Below are positions 33,230-45,124 of a DNA stretch of 64,000 bases, piece after piece. The position numbers were made by a program, and so were the translations under genes. Position 1 is the stretch's first letter. Each line of letters begins with the position of its first letter. This DNA comes from Ampelocalamus luodianensis. Its lineage: Eukaryota; Streptophyta; Magnoliopsida; Poales; Poaceae. Where the stretch lies: contig CM070634.1 of NCBI GenBank assembly GCA_036346255.1, positions 65,986,476 to 66,050,475 on the forward strand. The letters run 5' to 3'. The notes under the pieces were generated by a model. It was given only the letters and a program-made list of their open reading frames with translations, was not told where the DNA came from and did no database searches.

Positions 33230-35743
33230 TGTAATATCTCGAGTTTCTTTTGAGAGTGCAATACAAATTGAGAGAGAATTAGTGTAATTCTCCAATAGTG
33301 CTAGAATTAATTTTCGGGAGAGAACAATTAATCGGTAGAAGGTTTCTTTTGGAAAAACGTTTAATCAGGAGTTTAGAGGGGGTTTTCTGTGTTTTCTCGG
33401 CAACCTGGGCCTGGGCCTTGGCCCATGAGGCCTGGCCGGCCATAGGGGGGGAGGTGCCACCCTCCCCCAAAACCCTAGCCGCCCCTCCCCCTCTCCTCCT
33501 CCTTTGGCCGCACCTCTCTTCCTCTCCTCCCCCCTTGAGCCGCCACCCCCTCCTCTCCCCTAGGCAGCCACCTCCCCTCCTGTCCCCCAAGATCCAGCAC
33601 CTCCCCTCCATTGGTGGTGCCTCCTAGCTGCTGTCCAAGACGGTGGACGAAGGGAGAAGCAGCGGGAGTGCTCGCCAAACGTGAAAGGAAGGGATCGGGG
33701 AAGGAGGAGTTCTTCATGGGGTTTGAACAGCGACTTCCTGGTTGCTGCAAGGGTAACGAATACCGATCCTCGTTGTTTGATTAGTGGTAGATGCGATTTG
33801 GTTCGTATTTGATTAGAACAGATTGTTGCGAACTGAAAGTGAGATCTGTCCAGTAGGTTGCGGGGTCGGTTTCGTGATCTTAGAGGCAGAATTTGAGTTG
33901 TCCACCTTCTAGAGTTCTTTAGGTCTTGTTCTTAGCTTTCAGTGGCCGCCAAGATCACCTCATTCCGACTTTCGAGTCAAAAGTTATGATAGATTTATTA
34001 TCTGCTGTCCAGAATCCTGACGAGAAATAGCAGTCTCTGTATAGGTTGATTTATGGCCTAGTTAGAGGGTGATTCAGAGGTCTTGCCCATAACAAATTTT
34101 GAAGGTGATATCACTAGCTTTCAGGATTGATAAAGAACACCTCATTTGGATTTATAGATCAAAAGTTATGCACTTTTCTTTGTGACTGTCCAGATTGTAT
34201 GTCAGTCTGTCCAGTTTGTATGTCAGTTTCTATCTTTAATTTTGACCCGTGTGCCACTTTTTGTTAAAGACAATATATGAATGTCGTGCCAACTAGGTTA
34301 TTGTAGAAAATTTCATAAACTTTTCATATTGTTAAAGAACGTCCAATTTGGAGTTGTACAACAAAAGTTATGGATATTTTAATTTAGCCGATATTTCTGT
34401 CTATTAATTCAGTCAACAGATTTGAGCCGTGGGCCAAATTTTATTAGAAGCAAAATCTGAACTTTTGCCCAACCAGAGTATTGTAGATATGTAAGTTAAG
34501 AATCCATGGAAATTGGTCTCACCTCATTCCGAGTTCCAGACCAATAGATATGTCAATTACCGTGCTGCTGTCCAGAATTAAGTTATGTCAGAAATTGTTG
34601 ATTTCATTTTAAGTTTTGTATTAATGACTAGAGTCATCGGGGAAGCAGTGTTTAGCATCGATTAGTAGTGTTGGGTATATTATGTCCTTATTGAAATTAT
34701 TTTACTTGTTTAGGAGGTGAAGCCTCGGGTTTAGGAGTATCACCTTTGCCGACTAACGCGTCGCATCGTGGAAGGCAAGTACATTGCCACCCTTAATGAT
34801 TGTGATTGATGAATGTTTATATGGTCATGCTGTGATTTGGTATGATACGAGAGAAGATGGATTGTCTATGTTCTTTCATATGTGTTGAATCCATGTTTTG
34901 TTATCATGTCTTTCAATATTCGTATTTCATTCTATGCATTCATTATGCATGTTTCATCCACGAAAGTGGATTGCAAGTCCCACCATTCCAATGTGGGCGT
35001 GTTGGACATTGTCATGTCCCGCCCACGGAGTGGATTTGAAAGACCCATTAATTCCGAATGGGCATGTAAGACCCATTAACTCCAAGATGGGCAATGTTGG
35101 ACACCCGTATGAAACGTTCTTCATACGGAGGTGGATCCCGCATTTTTGTTAAGATGCGGGCTTGAGTGAACACCGACGGGTGTTTCATCGCTATACCTGC
35201 GTATATGCATGTGTGCAGTCCATTCCTTTGATTTTGAGCATTCATATCATGTTTTCATTTGTAATCGTTGTGATGTGATCGAACGATGATGAGTTTGTCT
35301 TATTCATATTGAATGATTATCTTATTGATAATCGTATTTGCCGAGTCATGGACTCACTCTTGCGTTGTTTGTTTATTTTAGGTAACCCCGATGTTGGCTC
35401 TTGGGAGGAGTAGACACGCACTACTTGTTCACAACATCAAATTCATGTTCAAGTCTAAATTTTAGTTCCATATTTCATTCGTTAACGATGAACCGTAATA
35501 ATTAAATTATAATTGGAGAAGGAAGGATACCTTCTCCACGGATGTTGATTTATTACTGCGTGTGAACCTTCTTTATTGATGTTCGTATTAAATAACTTAG
35601 AAGGTGAAGGAAGGATACCTTCACCATGTCCATTTATCTTAATCTGTCTTTAGTTGATATACTTGTTTGAAGTTCTTCCGCATTATGGATGTATGTTAGA
35701 TGTTTTAGGTGACATCTTGGCTTCCGGATAGCTGTGGTGTTAC
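33230..35743 (+). repeat. 5' LTR of A (~2514 bp)
   Basis: TGTAATATCTCG start; TGGGCC/GGCCCA block about 33406-33430; AAACCCTA at 33470-33477; hairpin ladder 34958-35182; GAGTCATGGACTC 35343-35355; two hairpins with GAAGGAAGGATACCTTC (35515-35537, 35603-35625). The end is 'ggtgttact', with the final A mutated or lost. Confidence 0.92.
34958..35182. repeat. Hairpin ladder in A 5' LTR
   Basis: Consecutive stems include CCAC/GTGG, CCCACC/TGTGGG, GGACAT/ATGTCC, CCAC/GTGG, CCCATT/AATGGG, CCCAT/ATGGG, CCGTATGAA/TTCATACGG, CCGCAT/ATGCGG and CACC/GGTG, separated by short spacers such as 'gtaaga' and 'ttgaaaga'. It is repeated at 44330-44553 in the 3' LTR and at 38800-39024 in C. Confidence 0.88.
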
Positions 35744-35746
35744 TGA

Positions 35747-35760
35747 TTGGTATCGAGCGG
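35747..35760 (+). other. Primer-binding site of A
   Basis: TTGGTATCGAGCGG has one base missing compared with TGGTATCAGAGC (initiator tRNA-Met complement). It directly follows the LTR end. Confidence 0.75.
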
Positions 35761-38700
35761 GCTTTAGGTCCGTGGTTAATAGACGAACATTAAAATGACA
35801 CACTCGTGTACGATGAGGTGGGGTTGAAAAGTACATTGCTTCCGCAATATCTGTTATTATGTTTCATTTTGGTTGAGCAATTGTTGAATTGCTTCGTACT
35901 ATCATCCTTGTTGGTAATATATGATCCGCTATGATATTCAATATCTATGAACTAATACTATGATTGTCATGAGATGATCCTGTAATCATAATTGAGTATT
36001 TGGTGAGGCGTGATGTTATCAAATGATAAGAAGTGGAGGTCGTGGTTGTTACTCCGGGATTCACGAGTTACACCACTTGTTCGCAGTAACGTGGTTAGAG
36101 GAGTAGTTACCCCAGTACCATAGTTTGGTGTTAAGCGTGAGTTGCTTTAGAAAGTTGTTCTCTTTCTTGATTTGAATTTGGCAATTCTTGTCCTGTGGTG
36201 GTTGATGAACTTCTCCGGATTTGTGGTCCATGATAGTTATGGTTTTCCATAGATCCCTCTTGGTTCTCTCAAACAAATATTGCCTTTCAACCGTTGAGTT
36301 GTTTCTACTACTTGTGATCGTTGTCAATTGGCAAGATTGATGTTTTCTTGGTTGCTCCTTCTTTCTCATTGAAAAAGAATGACTCATTTACTCATTTGAT
36401 AACTTGATTAGTGAAGAGTTTTCATTTGTAAGTTCGGTTGCTTGGGAAAGCTTTGGCTTTATGTGTTTTTTTGGATTACTTGAGCGTTGAGGTTTGAAGT
36501 CTCTCTTTGTCTGTAGTAAGGTGTTAGAATCCTTTTGTGATGTCTTGCCATGCTTAAATTGAGAATTTATGATTAAGCTTAATAAATTGTTATGATATGA
36601 GTTACCAAGTTGGGTTATTAGCATAGTGCAAATCAATTACTCTTAACTACCATCCATGGAAGTGAAACTGATCAATTTGATATGTCCTTGTATTTGATTC
36701 ATGGTGTATGTTAAATAAAGATGTCAATATCTATTCGAACCTATAGATCTTACATAAGAGCTAGATTTATCTATTTCCTAGTATGCTAAAATTGTTGAAA
36801 CTTGTATAAAGTACCGGATGGGTGTGGTGTATCGACTCATGAAACCTTGTTTATAGGAAATTATGTTAGTGAATCTTTAGTCATGTTTTGAAATGATTTC
36901 TGAACAAAGGTGAAATGTGAATCTATGTTTATAAATGGTTATGTGATTGCAAATAGAATTAGTACCGTATGTATACGCGTGGTTAGTACAATCATCATTT
37001 GTTAATGAGCGCTGAAGAAAGTGTTGAGCAACACCAACAATTGAGTAGATGAATTTCGTAAGTAGTCTTTGTTAGCGTGCCTTGTGATATTGTTATTGCT
37101 TAGCATAAACTTGTTATGATAAATTTGTTTCAACCTTGTGGTTTGTGTTCCCTTTGGGAAGTTTTAGTGTAATATCCCGTATATCGGTAAGAGAGAAACT
37201 TGTTTGGAAGAGAAAAAATTAAATTAAATTTAAGGATTCTGTTAGAATTGGGAATTTGGGCCTCCAGCCCAAGCTAAGGGCTGTCTTTGGCCGGCCATGA
37301 AGTGGGCCATTAAGGGGGGAGGCGCCCCTAAGGCCCATGGCCCAAGCTGCCCCTTTTTCCTCCTAAAACCCTAGACAACCACCCCTGTTACTGTAGCACG
37401 ATACTGTAGCGCCGCCCCAGGTACTGTAGCGCCGCCAGGTACTGTAGCACGCCCCCATACACCCCTTCATCCTGCTGCCATTGGCCAAAAGGAAGAGGGA
37501 GAAAGGGATTTCGGCAAGAGAAGAAAGGAGAAAGGAAGAGAAGAGAAGGGATCTTCTTCGGGGTGTTTGATCAGCGTCTTCCTAGGGTTCTACAAGGGTA
37601 ACGAATACCGATCCTCGTCGTTTGATTAGTGGTAGATGCGATTTGGTTCATATTTGATTAGATCGAACTGCTGCGTTCAGAAAATCAATTCTGTCCAGAA
37701 TGTTGCGGGTCTGTTTCGTGGTTTTAGAGGCCGAATCTGAGATGATCATCTCCTGGAGTTATGTAGGTCTTGTTCTTAGCTTTCGTTGGCCGCCAAGATC
37801 ACCTCATTCCGACTTTCGAGTCAAAAGTTATGATAGATTTATTATCTGCTGTCCAGAATCCTGACGAGAAATAGCAGTCTCTGTATAGGTTGATTTATGG
37901 CCTAGTTAGAGGGTGATTCAGAGGTCTTGCCCATAACAAATTTTGAAGGTGATATCACTAGCTTTCAGGATTGATAAAGAACACCTCATTTGGATTTATA
38001 GATCAAAAGTTATGAACTTTTCTTTGTGACTGTCCAGATTGTATGTCAGTCTGTCCAGTTTGTATGTCAGTTTCTATCTTTAATTTTGACCCGTGTGCCA
38101 CTTTTTGTTAAAGACAATATATGAATGTCGTGCCAACTAAGTTATTGTAGATAATTCGATAACCTTTCCAGATTGATAAAGAATGTTCAATTTGGAGTTG
38201 TACAACAAAAGTTATGGATATTTTATTTTAGCCGATATTTCTGTCAATTAATTCAGTCAACAGATTTGAGCCGTGGGCCAAATTTTATTAGAGGCAAAAT
38301 CTGAACTTTTGCCCAACTAGAGTATTGTAGATATGTCAGTTAAGAATCCATGGAAATTGGTCTCACCTCATTCCGAGTTCCAGACCAATAGATATGTCAA
38401 TTACCGTGCTGCTGTCCAGAATTAAGTTATGTCAGAAATTGTTGATTTCATTTTAAGTTTTGTATTAATGACTAGAGTCATCAGGGAAGCAGTGTTTAAC
38501 GTCGATTAGTAGTGTTGGGTATATTATGTCCTTATTGAAATTATTTTACTTGTTTAGGAGGTGAAGCCTCGGGTTTAGAGTATCACCTTTGCCGACTAAC
38601 GCGTCGCATCATGAAGGCAAGTACATTGCCACCCTTAATGATTGTGATTGATGAATGTTTATATGGTCATGCTGTGATTTGGTATGATAAGAGAGAAGAT

Positions 38701-41700
38701 GGATTGTCTATGTTCTTTCATATGTGTTGAATCCATGTTTTGTTATCATGTCTTTCAATATTCGTATTTCATTCTATGCATTCATTATGCATGTTTCCTC
38801 CACGAAAGTGGATTGCAAGTCCCACCATTCCAGTGTGGGCAGTGTTGGACATTGTCATGTCCGCCCACGGAGTGGATTTGAAAGACCCATTAATTCCGAA
38901 TGGGCATGTAAGACCCATTAACTCCAAGATGGGCAATGTTGGACACCCGTATGAAACGTTCTTCATACGGAAGTGGATCCCGCATTTTTGTTAAGATGCG
39001 GGCTTGAGTGAACACCGACGGGTGTTTCACCGGCTATACCGCATATATGCATGTGTGCAGTCCATTCCTTTGATTTTGAGCATTCATATCATGTCTTCAT
39101 ATGTAGTCGATTGTGACGTGATCGAACGATGATGAGATTGTCTTATTCATATTGAATGATTATCATATTGATATATGTACTTGCTGAGTCATGGACTCAC
39201 TCTTGCGTTGTTTGTTTATTTTAGGTAACCCCTGATGTTGGCTCACTTGGGAGGGAGTAGACACGCACTACTCGTTCACATCACCCTATTCATGTTCAAG
39301 ATTAAATTTAGTTCTATCTTACATTCGTTAATGATGAACTGTAATAATTAAATTATAATTGGTGAAGGAAGGATACCTTCTACACATTGAGGTTGATTTA
39401 TTATCGCATATGAACTTTCATTATCAATGAACTGAAATAAATAGTTTAGATGGTGAAGGAAGGATACCTTCATCATGTCACAGTTGTTTTGATACTATCA
39501 TTAGTTGATTTTATTCAAATTCTCCGCAATATGGATGTATGTTAGATGTTTTAGGTGACATCTTGGCTTAGAATAGCGTGGTGTTACATTTAGGATGGAG
39601 TAATAAAGTTTGATGATTCTTGGTACTATGTATGTTGTCGATGTTATTAAATAGTCAAAAATGTGATAATGAGGTTAACTCAGAGTAATTTGATCACCCA
39701 TGGTGATATTTCCTAAATGATCAAATTTGAATTTGTATTCATGATCTTTTGGGGTTCAGGCTTTATGTGGTAAATGAAGTTTATCGAGTAACGATATGTT
39801 ACAATGTTGCAATGGTTCTTGATGATGCAAGTGTTTGATTTTGAATACTTATTTGTTCTTATCTCATAAGGTTCGATATTCTCTTCTTGTGAGGCTTATG
39901 CGTTCAACTGTGGACTCCACTTATGTTCTGTGAGTTCATTGCTTAATTGGTTTCTTCTCTTGGTCCCATGTTCGGTCACAGTGGTGGATGAGTTTTCTAG
40001 TTGGTGAAAATCGTTTCCATTTGTCTCTTCTTTCGAGAAAGAATCAATTCATTCTTTTCACGTGGGTCTTTTGAAGTGTTTTCTAATTGTTGTTGTGAAA
40101 TTGATGTTAATACCCATAGTAATTTGATCGCCTTTGGTGATATCGTTCGATGAGAATAATTCAAGTTTAGCTTTCGTGATATTTTCTTTGAGCCCATGAA
40201 TCATCCGGTAGCTGAAATTATTTTAAATAAATTAAGGTATTGGATTGTCTGTTGCTTCTTAAGAGATTTGTGTGATTTAATTTTAAAGACTCTTTGTGCG
40301 AGTTGGCAACGTGAGGTTGCAATCAAAGAAGTTATGTTGGTTCCTTTAAGAGGAGAATAATCTACTTGCTTTTCGAAATCTGTAATTGGAAATGTTTGAG
40401 TTTGGTGGTGAGATTATTTGGATCTCATGTTTCTTGTGTAGTTGAACTGCTCGAATAAATATAACGTATGGAAGAATTTTTATTGGTTCTTAATTAGTCC
40501 TTGTGGTTTGGACTAAAGACCTTATCTTGTTCTTTGTGGCAAAGTGATGTTAGTCAAAGAATTAATTACAGTGTTAAAGGAGAGAGTGCATTATGAATAT
40601 TTGAGAATTGAGTCAAGTTTTGTAACTTGTGGTTATTTGAATTGTTCATAAACTTTTGCTCTTTTCACTCAAGAGTTGTCGAGTTTCAATCGCAATGTCA
40701 TTCTTCTTGTTGGTGGTTATTTGCTATTCCCTTTTGAGGATGCGTGCACTCCACGGTGAACTCAATTTCGTTTTCCCGGATCTTCGTTACAGATTATTTC
40801 TTTTGGTCTCGTGCTCACCGTGAGCATAACATTTTCTGTGTTGTGAAATTTGTTCTTGTTCGCCTCTTTCGTTGAGAAAGGATCAACCGTTTTGTCTTTG
40901 TAAAGTTTTACAACTCGTATGTTGTTGTTTGTTTGGTGGTGGTTAATTGATTGTAGGGTGAGATTTTGCTACCCACTATTGGAGGAGTAATAGAAGATGA
41001 GTTGGTTTTGACTGAATCTTTTGGAGGAAGTTGATTCAGATGGAATGTATGGTTTCAAGTAAAATTGTATATTGTTCGACTAAGTAGGACCTATGGTATA
41101 GTGTAGTTCCAGAACCTTGGTTCATGTTGGAATGTTGGGGATTATCAAATGTTTGGAAACCGTAATCAATTTTATAGAGTAACTCTATTGAAAGTATTGT
41201 GATGTTGTATGAATGATTCCTGATGATGTCAATGAGTGAGTATGTCGAAATTGGAGGAAATCTTAGAGATTTAATCCGATGATTTCATTATTTGTTATAA
41301 GAGGAATTCGTTGTAGAGGTCTCAGAGGTTAAATTTGGGCTTTCCATTTTCATGCTAAACTTTTGGTCGCCCAAAGATTTGTGTGTAGAGGAGATAGAAA
41401 ACTGGAGTATTCTGAGTAGTGGAATGATTGTCGATAGAACCCTTCTGATGTAGTTCATGAGCGGGTGTACTGAGGATTACGATGTGTTATTCTCGAAAGT
41501 TGGAGGTGATGAGATTGTATGGGGTTTTTTTAGGTGCTTTGGTGCCTTCTATCAAATTAATGTCATCAGTTGAATGAGTTGTCTAGAGTATTGATGGAAT
41601 CAATAGGGTCTCTCTACAATGGTGTGGAAGATGTATTTCGGTTTAAGCCTAACTTGAGGATGTTAAATGAAGATGGTTGAGACCGTGTGGTATGCGATGA

Positions 41701-42438
41701 ATTCGAATTCCAAGGTTGGAGAGATGTTTTATTCCAAAAGTGAAACTAAGGAAAAAATGTCTTCTTGATTAGTGAAGCGTTTTCTTAATTCTCTGAGCTT
41801 TGTCTTTGTTGACCAATGTCTTTCGTAAGTCGAGTTTGACTCGATTTTGGTATGTGTGGTTCCTATCGATTCGGGAAGAATAAGGAAGTTCGATTTGGGC
41901 ATTTAAAATGATTTCTCCTTTGGTTTTCGTGGACGTTTATTCGCAAATTGCCACTTGGAAAGTGGAAAGGTTTTCTTGATGAAATTCGATTTGGATTTTA
42001 CTCTTGATGCCAGATTGGTAACGTATAGTTGTGACGTGAATCTTTCTTATTCAGATATGTTTTTTGGTAAAAGAGTTTCGATAGTGTGTTTTCGGTTAAA
42101 GGAGGTGATCCTTGCTTTAGTGAAGAGTTCGATTGAAAGGTGGAACACGAGTTTCGTGTTCTTCGTGCTTGTCGTGTGGTTCGGTTTCAATGGGAAGGTT
42201 AACCAAGGTACATTGGGTTGTTTTCGCTAGTTGGCGTATCGCCAGGACTGTCTCGGGTCCATGCGTGGAGTACGTAACGTCTTGTATGTTATCGTGTTGG
42301 GTGAGTACCTAGGAGATCCAGAGTTTGAGTTTTCGTTTGCGCCGTTGACCATCGAGTGAGATCTTACCTTGAGTTTTCTCCGATGAGTGTACCGGAAGTA
42401 CCGGTTGAGTGTTAGTTCGGGCGTCGCGTTACGTCGTT
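35761..42438 (+). mobile_element. Internal region of A (non-coding), split by C
   Basis: It is colinear with E's internal region (49808-54020), including 'gaggtcgtggttgttactcc', 'ttgggaagttttag|gatggagtaataaag' (the break marks where C sits) and 'gttggtaacgtatagtt'. No gag, protease, RT or integrase frame was found. The frames at 36061-36636 and 41955-42230 carry no recognised motif. Confidence 0.75.
37168..39588 (+). mobile_element. Solo LTR C (2421 bp) inside A
   Basis: It starts TGTAATATCCCG and ends GGTGTTACA, with perfect TTTAG duplications at 37163-37167 and 39589-39593. E's internal region shows the empty site as 'gttttaggatggag' (51210-51223). Its first ~420 bases differ from A's LTR, but from about 37595 on it is almost identical to A's LTR. 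AAACCCTA is at 37366-37373; four 'tactgtagc' copies lie at 37390-37450; the hairpin ladder is at 38800-39024; GAGTCATGGACTC is at 39186-39198. Confidence 0.95.
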
Positions 42439-42535
42439 GTGTTGTGGTATTTTGACCGAGGAGATGCTACTTGGGAAGTTGGAGTTTCGTGTGCGTGAGT
42501 TTTAACCGGTGTTGTTCACAACGGGTACGTGGTTA
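42439..42535 (+). pseudogene. Gypsy pol C-terminal relic in A
   Basis: GTG TTG TGG begins 'VLWYFDRGDATWE'. The frame then shifts by one base, and 'EFRVRE', a stop and 'LFTTG' follow in other frames. It corresponds to 27595 on in G. Confidence 0.6.
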
Positions 42536-42619
42536 CCGTTGTTCGTTCTCAGTCGTGGTTGTTCTTTCGCGTAGAGCTGGGTAAGGATTCGAGGTCGAAT
42601 CCTGTTAAGGGGGGTAGAA

Positions 42620-45119
42620 TGTAATATCTCGAGTTTCTTTTGAGAGTGCAATACAAATTGAGAGAGAATTAGTGTAATTCTCCAATAGTGCTAGAATTAA
42701 TTTTCGGGAGAGAACAATTAATCGGTAGAAGGTTTCTTTTGGAAAACGTTTAATCGGGAGTTTAGAGGGGTTTTCTGTGTTTTCTCGGCAGCACTGGGCA
42801 CGGGCCTTGGCCCATGAGGCTGGCCGGCCATAGGGGAGGTGCCACCTCCCCAAAACCCTAGCCGCCTCCCCTCTCCTCCTCCTTTGGCCGCACCTCTCTT
42901 CCTCTCCTCCCCTTGAGCCGCCACCCCCTCCTCTCCCTAGGCAGCCACCTCCCCTCCTGTCCCCAAGATCCAGCACTCTCCTCCATTGGTGGTGCCTCCT
43001 AGCTGCTGTCCAAGACGGTGGACGAAGGAGAAGCAGCGGAGTGCTCGCCAAACGTGAAAGGAAGGGATCGGGAAGGAGGAGTTCTTCATGGGGTTTGAAC
43101 AGCGACTTCCTGGTTGCTGCAAGGGTAACGAATACCGATCCTCGTTGTTTGATTAGTGGTAGATGCGATTTGGTTCGTATTTGATTAGAACAGATTGCTG
43201 CGAACTGAAAGTGAGATCTGTCCAGTAGGTTGCGGGGTCGGTTTCGTGATCTTAGAGGCAGAATTTGAGTTGTCCACCTTCTAGAGTTCTTTAGGTCTTG
43301 TTCTTAGCTTTCAGTGGCCGCCAAGATCACCTCATTCTGACTTTCGAGTCAAAAGTTATGATAGATTTATTATCTGCTGTCCAGAATCCTGACGAGAAAT
43401 AGCAGTCTCTGTATAGGTTGATTTATGGCCTAGTTAGAGGGTGATTCAGAGGTCTTGCCCATAACAAATTTTGAAGGTGATATCACTAGCTTTCAGGATT
43501 GATAAAGAACACCTCATTTGGATTTATAGATCAAAAGTTATGCACTTTTCTTTGTGACTGTCCATATTGTATGTCAGTCTGTCCAGTTTGTATGTCAGTT
43601 TATATCTTTAATTTTGACCCGTGTGCCACTTTTTGTTAAAGACAATATATGAATGTCGTGCCAACTAGGTTATTGTAGATAATTTCATAAAATTTTCAGA
43701 TTGTTAAAGAACGTCCAATTTGGAGTTGTACAACAAAAGTTATGGATATTTTAATTTAGCCGATATTTCTGTCTATTAATTCAGTCAACGGATTTGAGCC
43801 GTGGGCCAAATTTTATTAGAGGCAAAATCTGAACTTTTGCCCAACCAGAGTATTGTAGATATGTCAGTTAAGAATCCATAGAAATTGGTCTCACCTCATT
43901 CCGAGTTCCAGACCAATAGATATGTCAATTACCGTGCTGCTGTCCAGAATTAAGTTATGTCAGAAATTGTTGATTTCATTTTAAGTTTTGTATTAATGAC
44001 TAGAGTCATCGGGAAGCGATGTTTAGCATCGATTAGTAGTGTTGGGTATATTATGTCCTTATTGAAATTATTTTACTTGTTTAGGAGGTGAAGCCTCAGG
44101 TTTAGGAGTATCACCTTTGCCGACTAACGCGTCGCATCGTGGAAGGCAAGTACATTGCCACCCTTAATGATTGTGATTGATGAATGTTTATATGGTCATG
44201 CTTGTGATTTGGTATGATACGAGAGAAGATGGATTGTCTATGTTCTTTCATATGTGTTGAATCCATGTTTTGTTATCATGTCTTTCAATATTCGTATTTC
44301 ATTCTATGCATTCATTATGCATGTTTCATCCACGAAAGTGGATTGCAAGTCCCACCATTCCAATGTGGGCGGTGTTGGACATTGTCATGTCCGTCCACGG
44401 AGTGGATTTGAAAGACCCATTAATTCCGAATGGGCATGTAAGACCCATTAACTCCAAGATGGGCAATGTTGGACACCGTATAAAACGTTCTTCATACGGA
44501 AGTGGATCCCGCATTTTTGTTAAGATGCGGGCTTGAGTGAACACCGACGGGTGTTTCATCGCTATACCATATATGCATGTGTGCAGTCCATTCCTTTGAT
44601 TTTGAGCATTCATATCATGTTTTCATTTGTAATCGGTTGTGATGTGATCGAACGATGATGAGTTTGTCTTATTCATATTGAATGATTATCTTATTGATAA
44701 TCGTACTTGCTTGAGTCATGGACTCACTCTTGCGTTGTTTGTTTATTTTAGGTAACCCCGATGTTGGCTCTTGGGAGGAGTAGACACGCACTACTTGTTC
44801 ACAACATCAAATTCATGTTCAAGTCTAAATTTTAGTTCCATATTTCATTCGTTAACGATGAACTGTAATAATTAAATTATAATTGGAGAAGGAAGGATAC
44901 CTTCTCCACCTGGATGTTGATTTATTACTGCGTGTGAACCTTCTTTATTGATGTTCAGTATTAAATAACTTAGAAGGTGAAGGAAGGATACCTTCACCAT
45001 GTCCAGTTTATCTTAATGCTGTCTTTAGTTGATATACTTGTTTCAAGTTCTTCCGCATTATGGATGTATGTTAGATGTTTTAGGTGACATCTTGGCTTCC
45101 GGATAGCCAGGGTGTTACA
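42620..45119 (+). repeat. 3' LTR of A (2500 bp)
   Basis: It starts TGTAATATCTCG after 'aaggggggtagaa' and ends GGGTGTTACA. AAACCCTA at 42853-42860, ladder 44330-44553, GAGTCATGGACTC 44713-44725. It is close to the 5' copy with small indels, several in the GC-rich leader. Confidence 0.93.
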
Positions 45120-45124
45120 GACAG

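Larger units (their letters stand above)
33230..45119 (+). mobile_element. LTR retrotransposon A (with solo LTR C inside)
   Basis: It is flanked by GACAG (33225-33229, 45120-45124). LTRs 33230-35743 and 42620-45119 are about 2.5 kb and very similar. A primer site is at 35747 and a polypurine tract at 42606-42618. The internal region is about 4.45 kb after removing C and contains no gag-pol frame, only a pol C-terminal relic near 42439. The element sits in the leader/upstream intron region of the 59237 gene, in the same orientation. Confidence 0.93.

Noticed and set aside
34842..35245. 65-88 aa frames repeated at 38684 and 44214
   Set aside because: Conservation comes from the LTR hairpin ladder and its spacers, and different frames are open in the same bases. 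The signal is structural, not coding.
41955..42230. 91-aa frame in A, with a partly similar 71-aa frame at 53715 in E
   Set aside because: The frame is not kept between copies (different starts, stops and shifts) and no retroelement domain is recognised.
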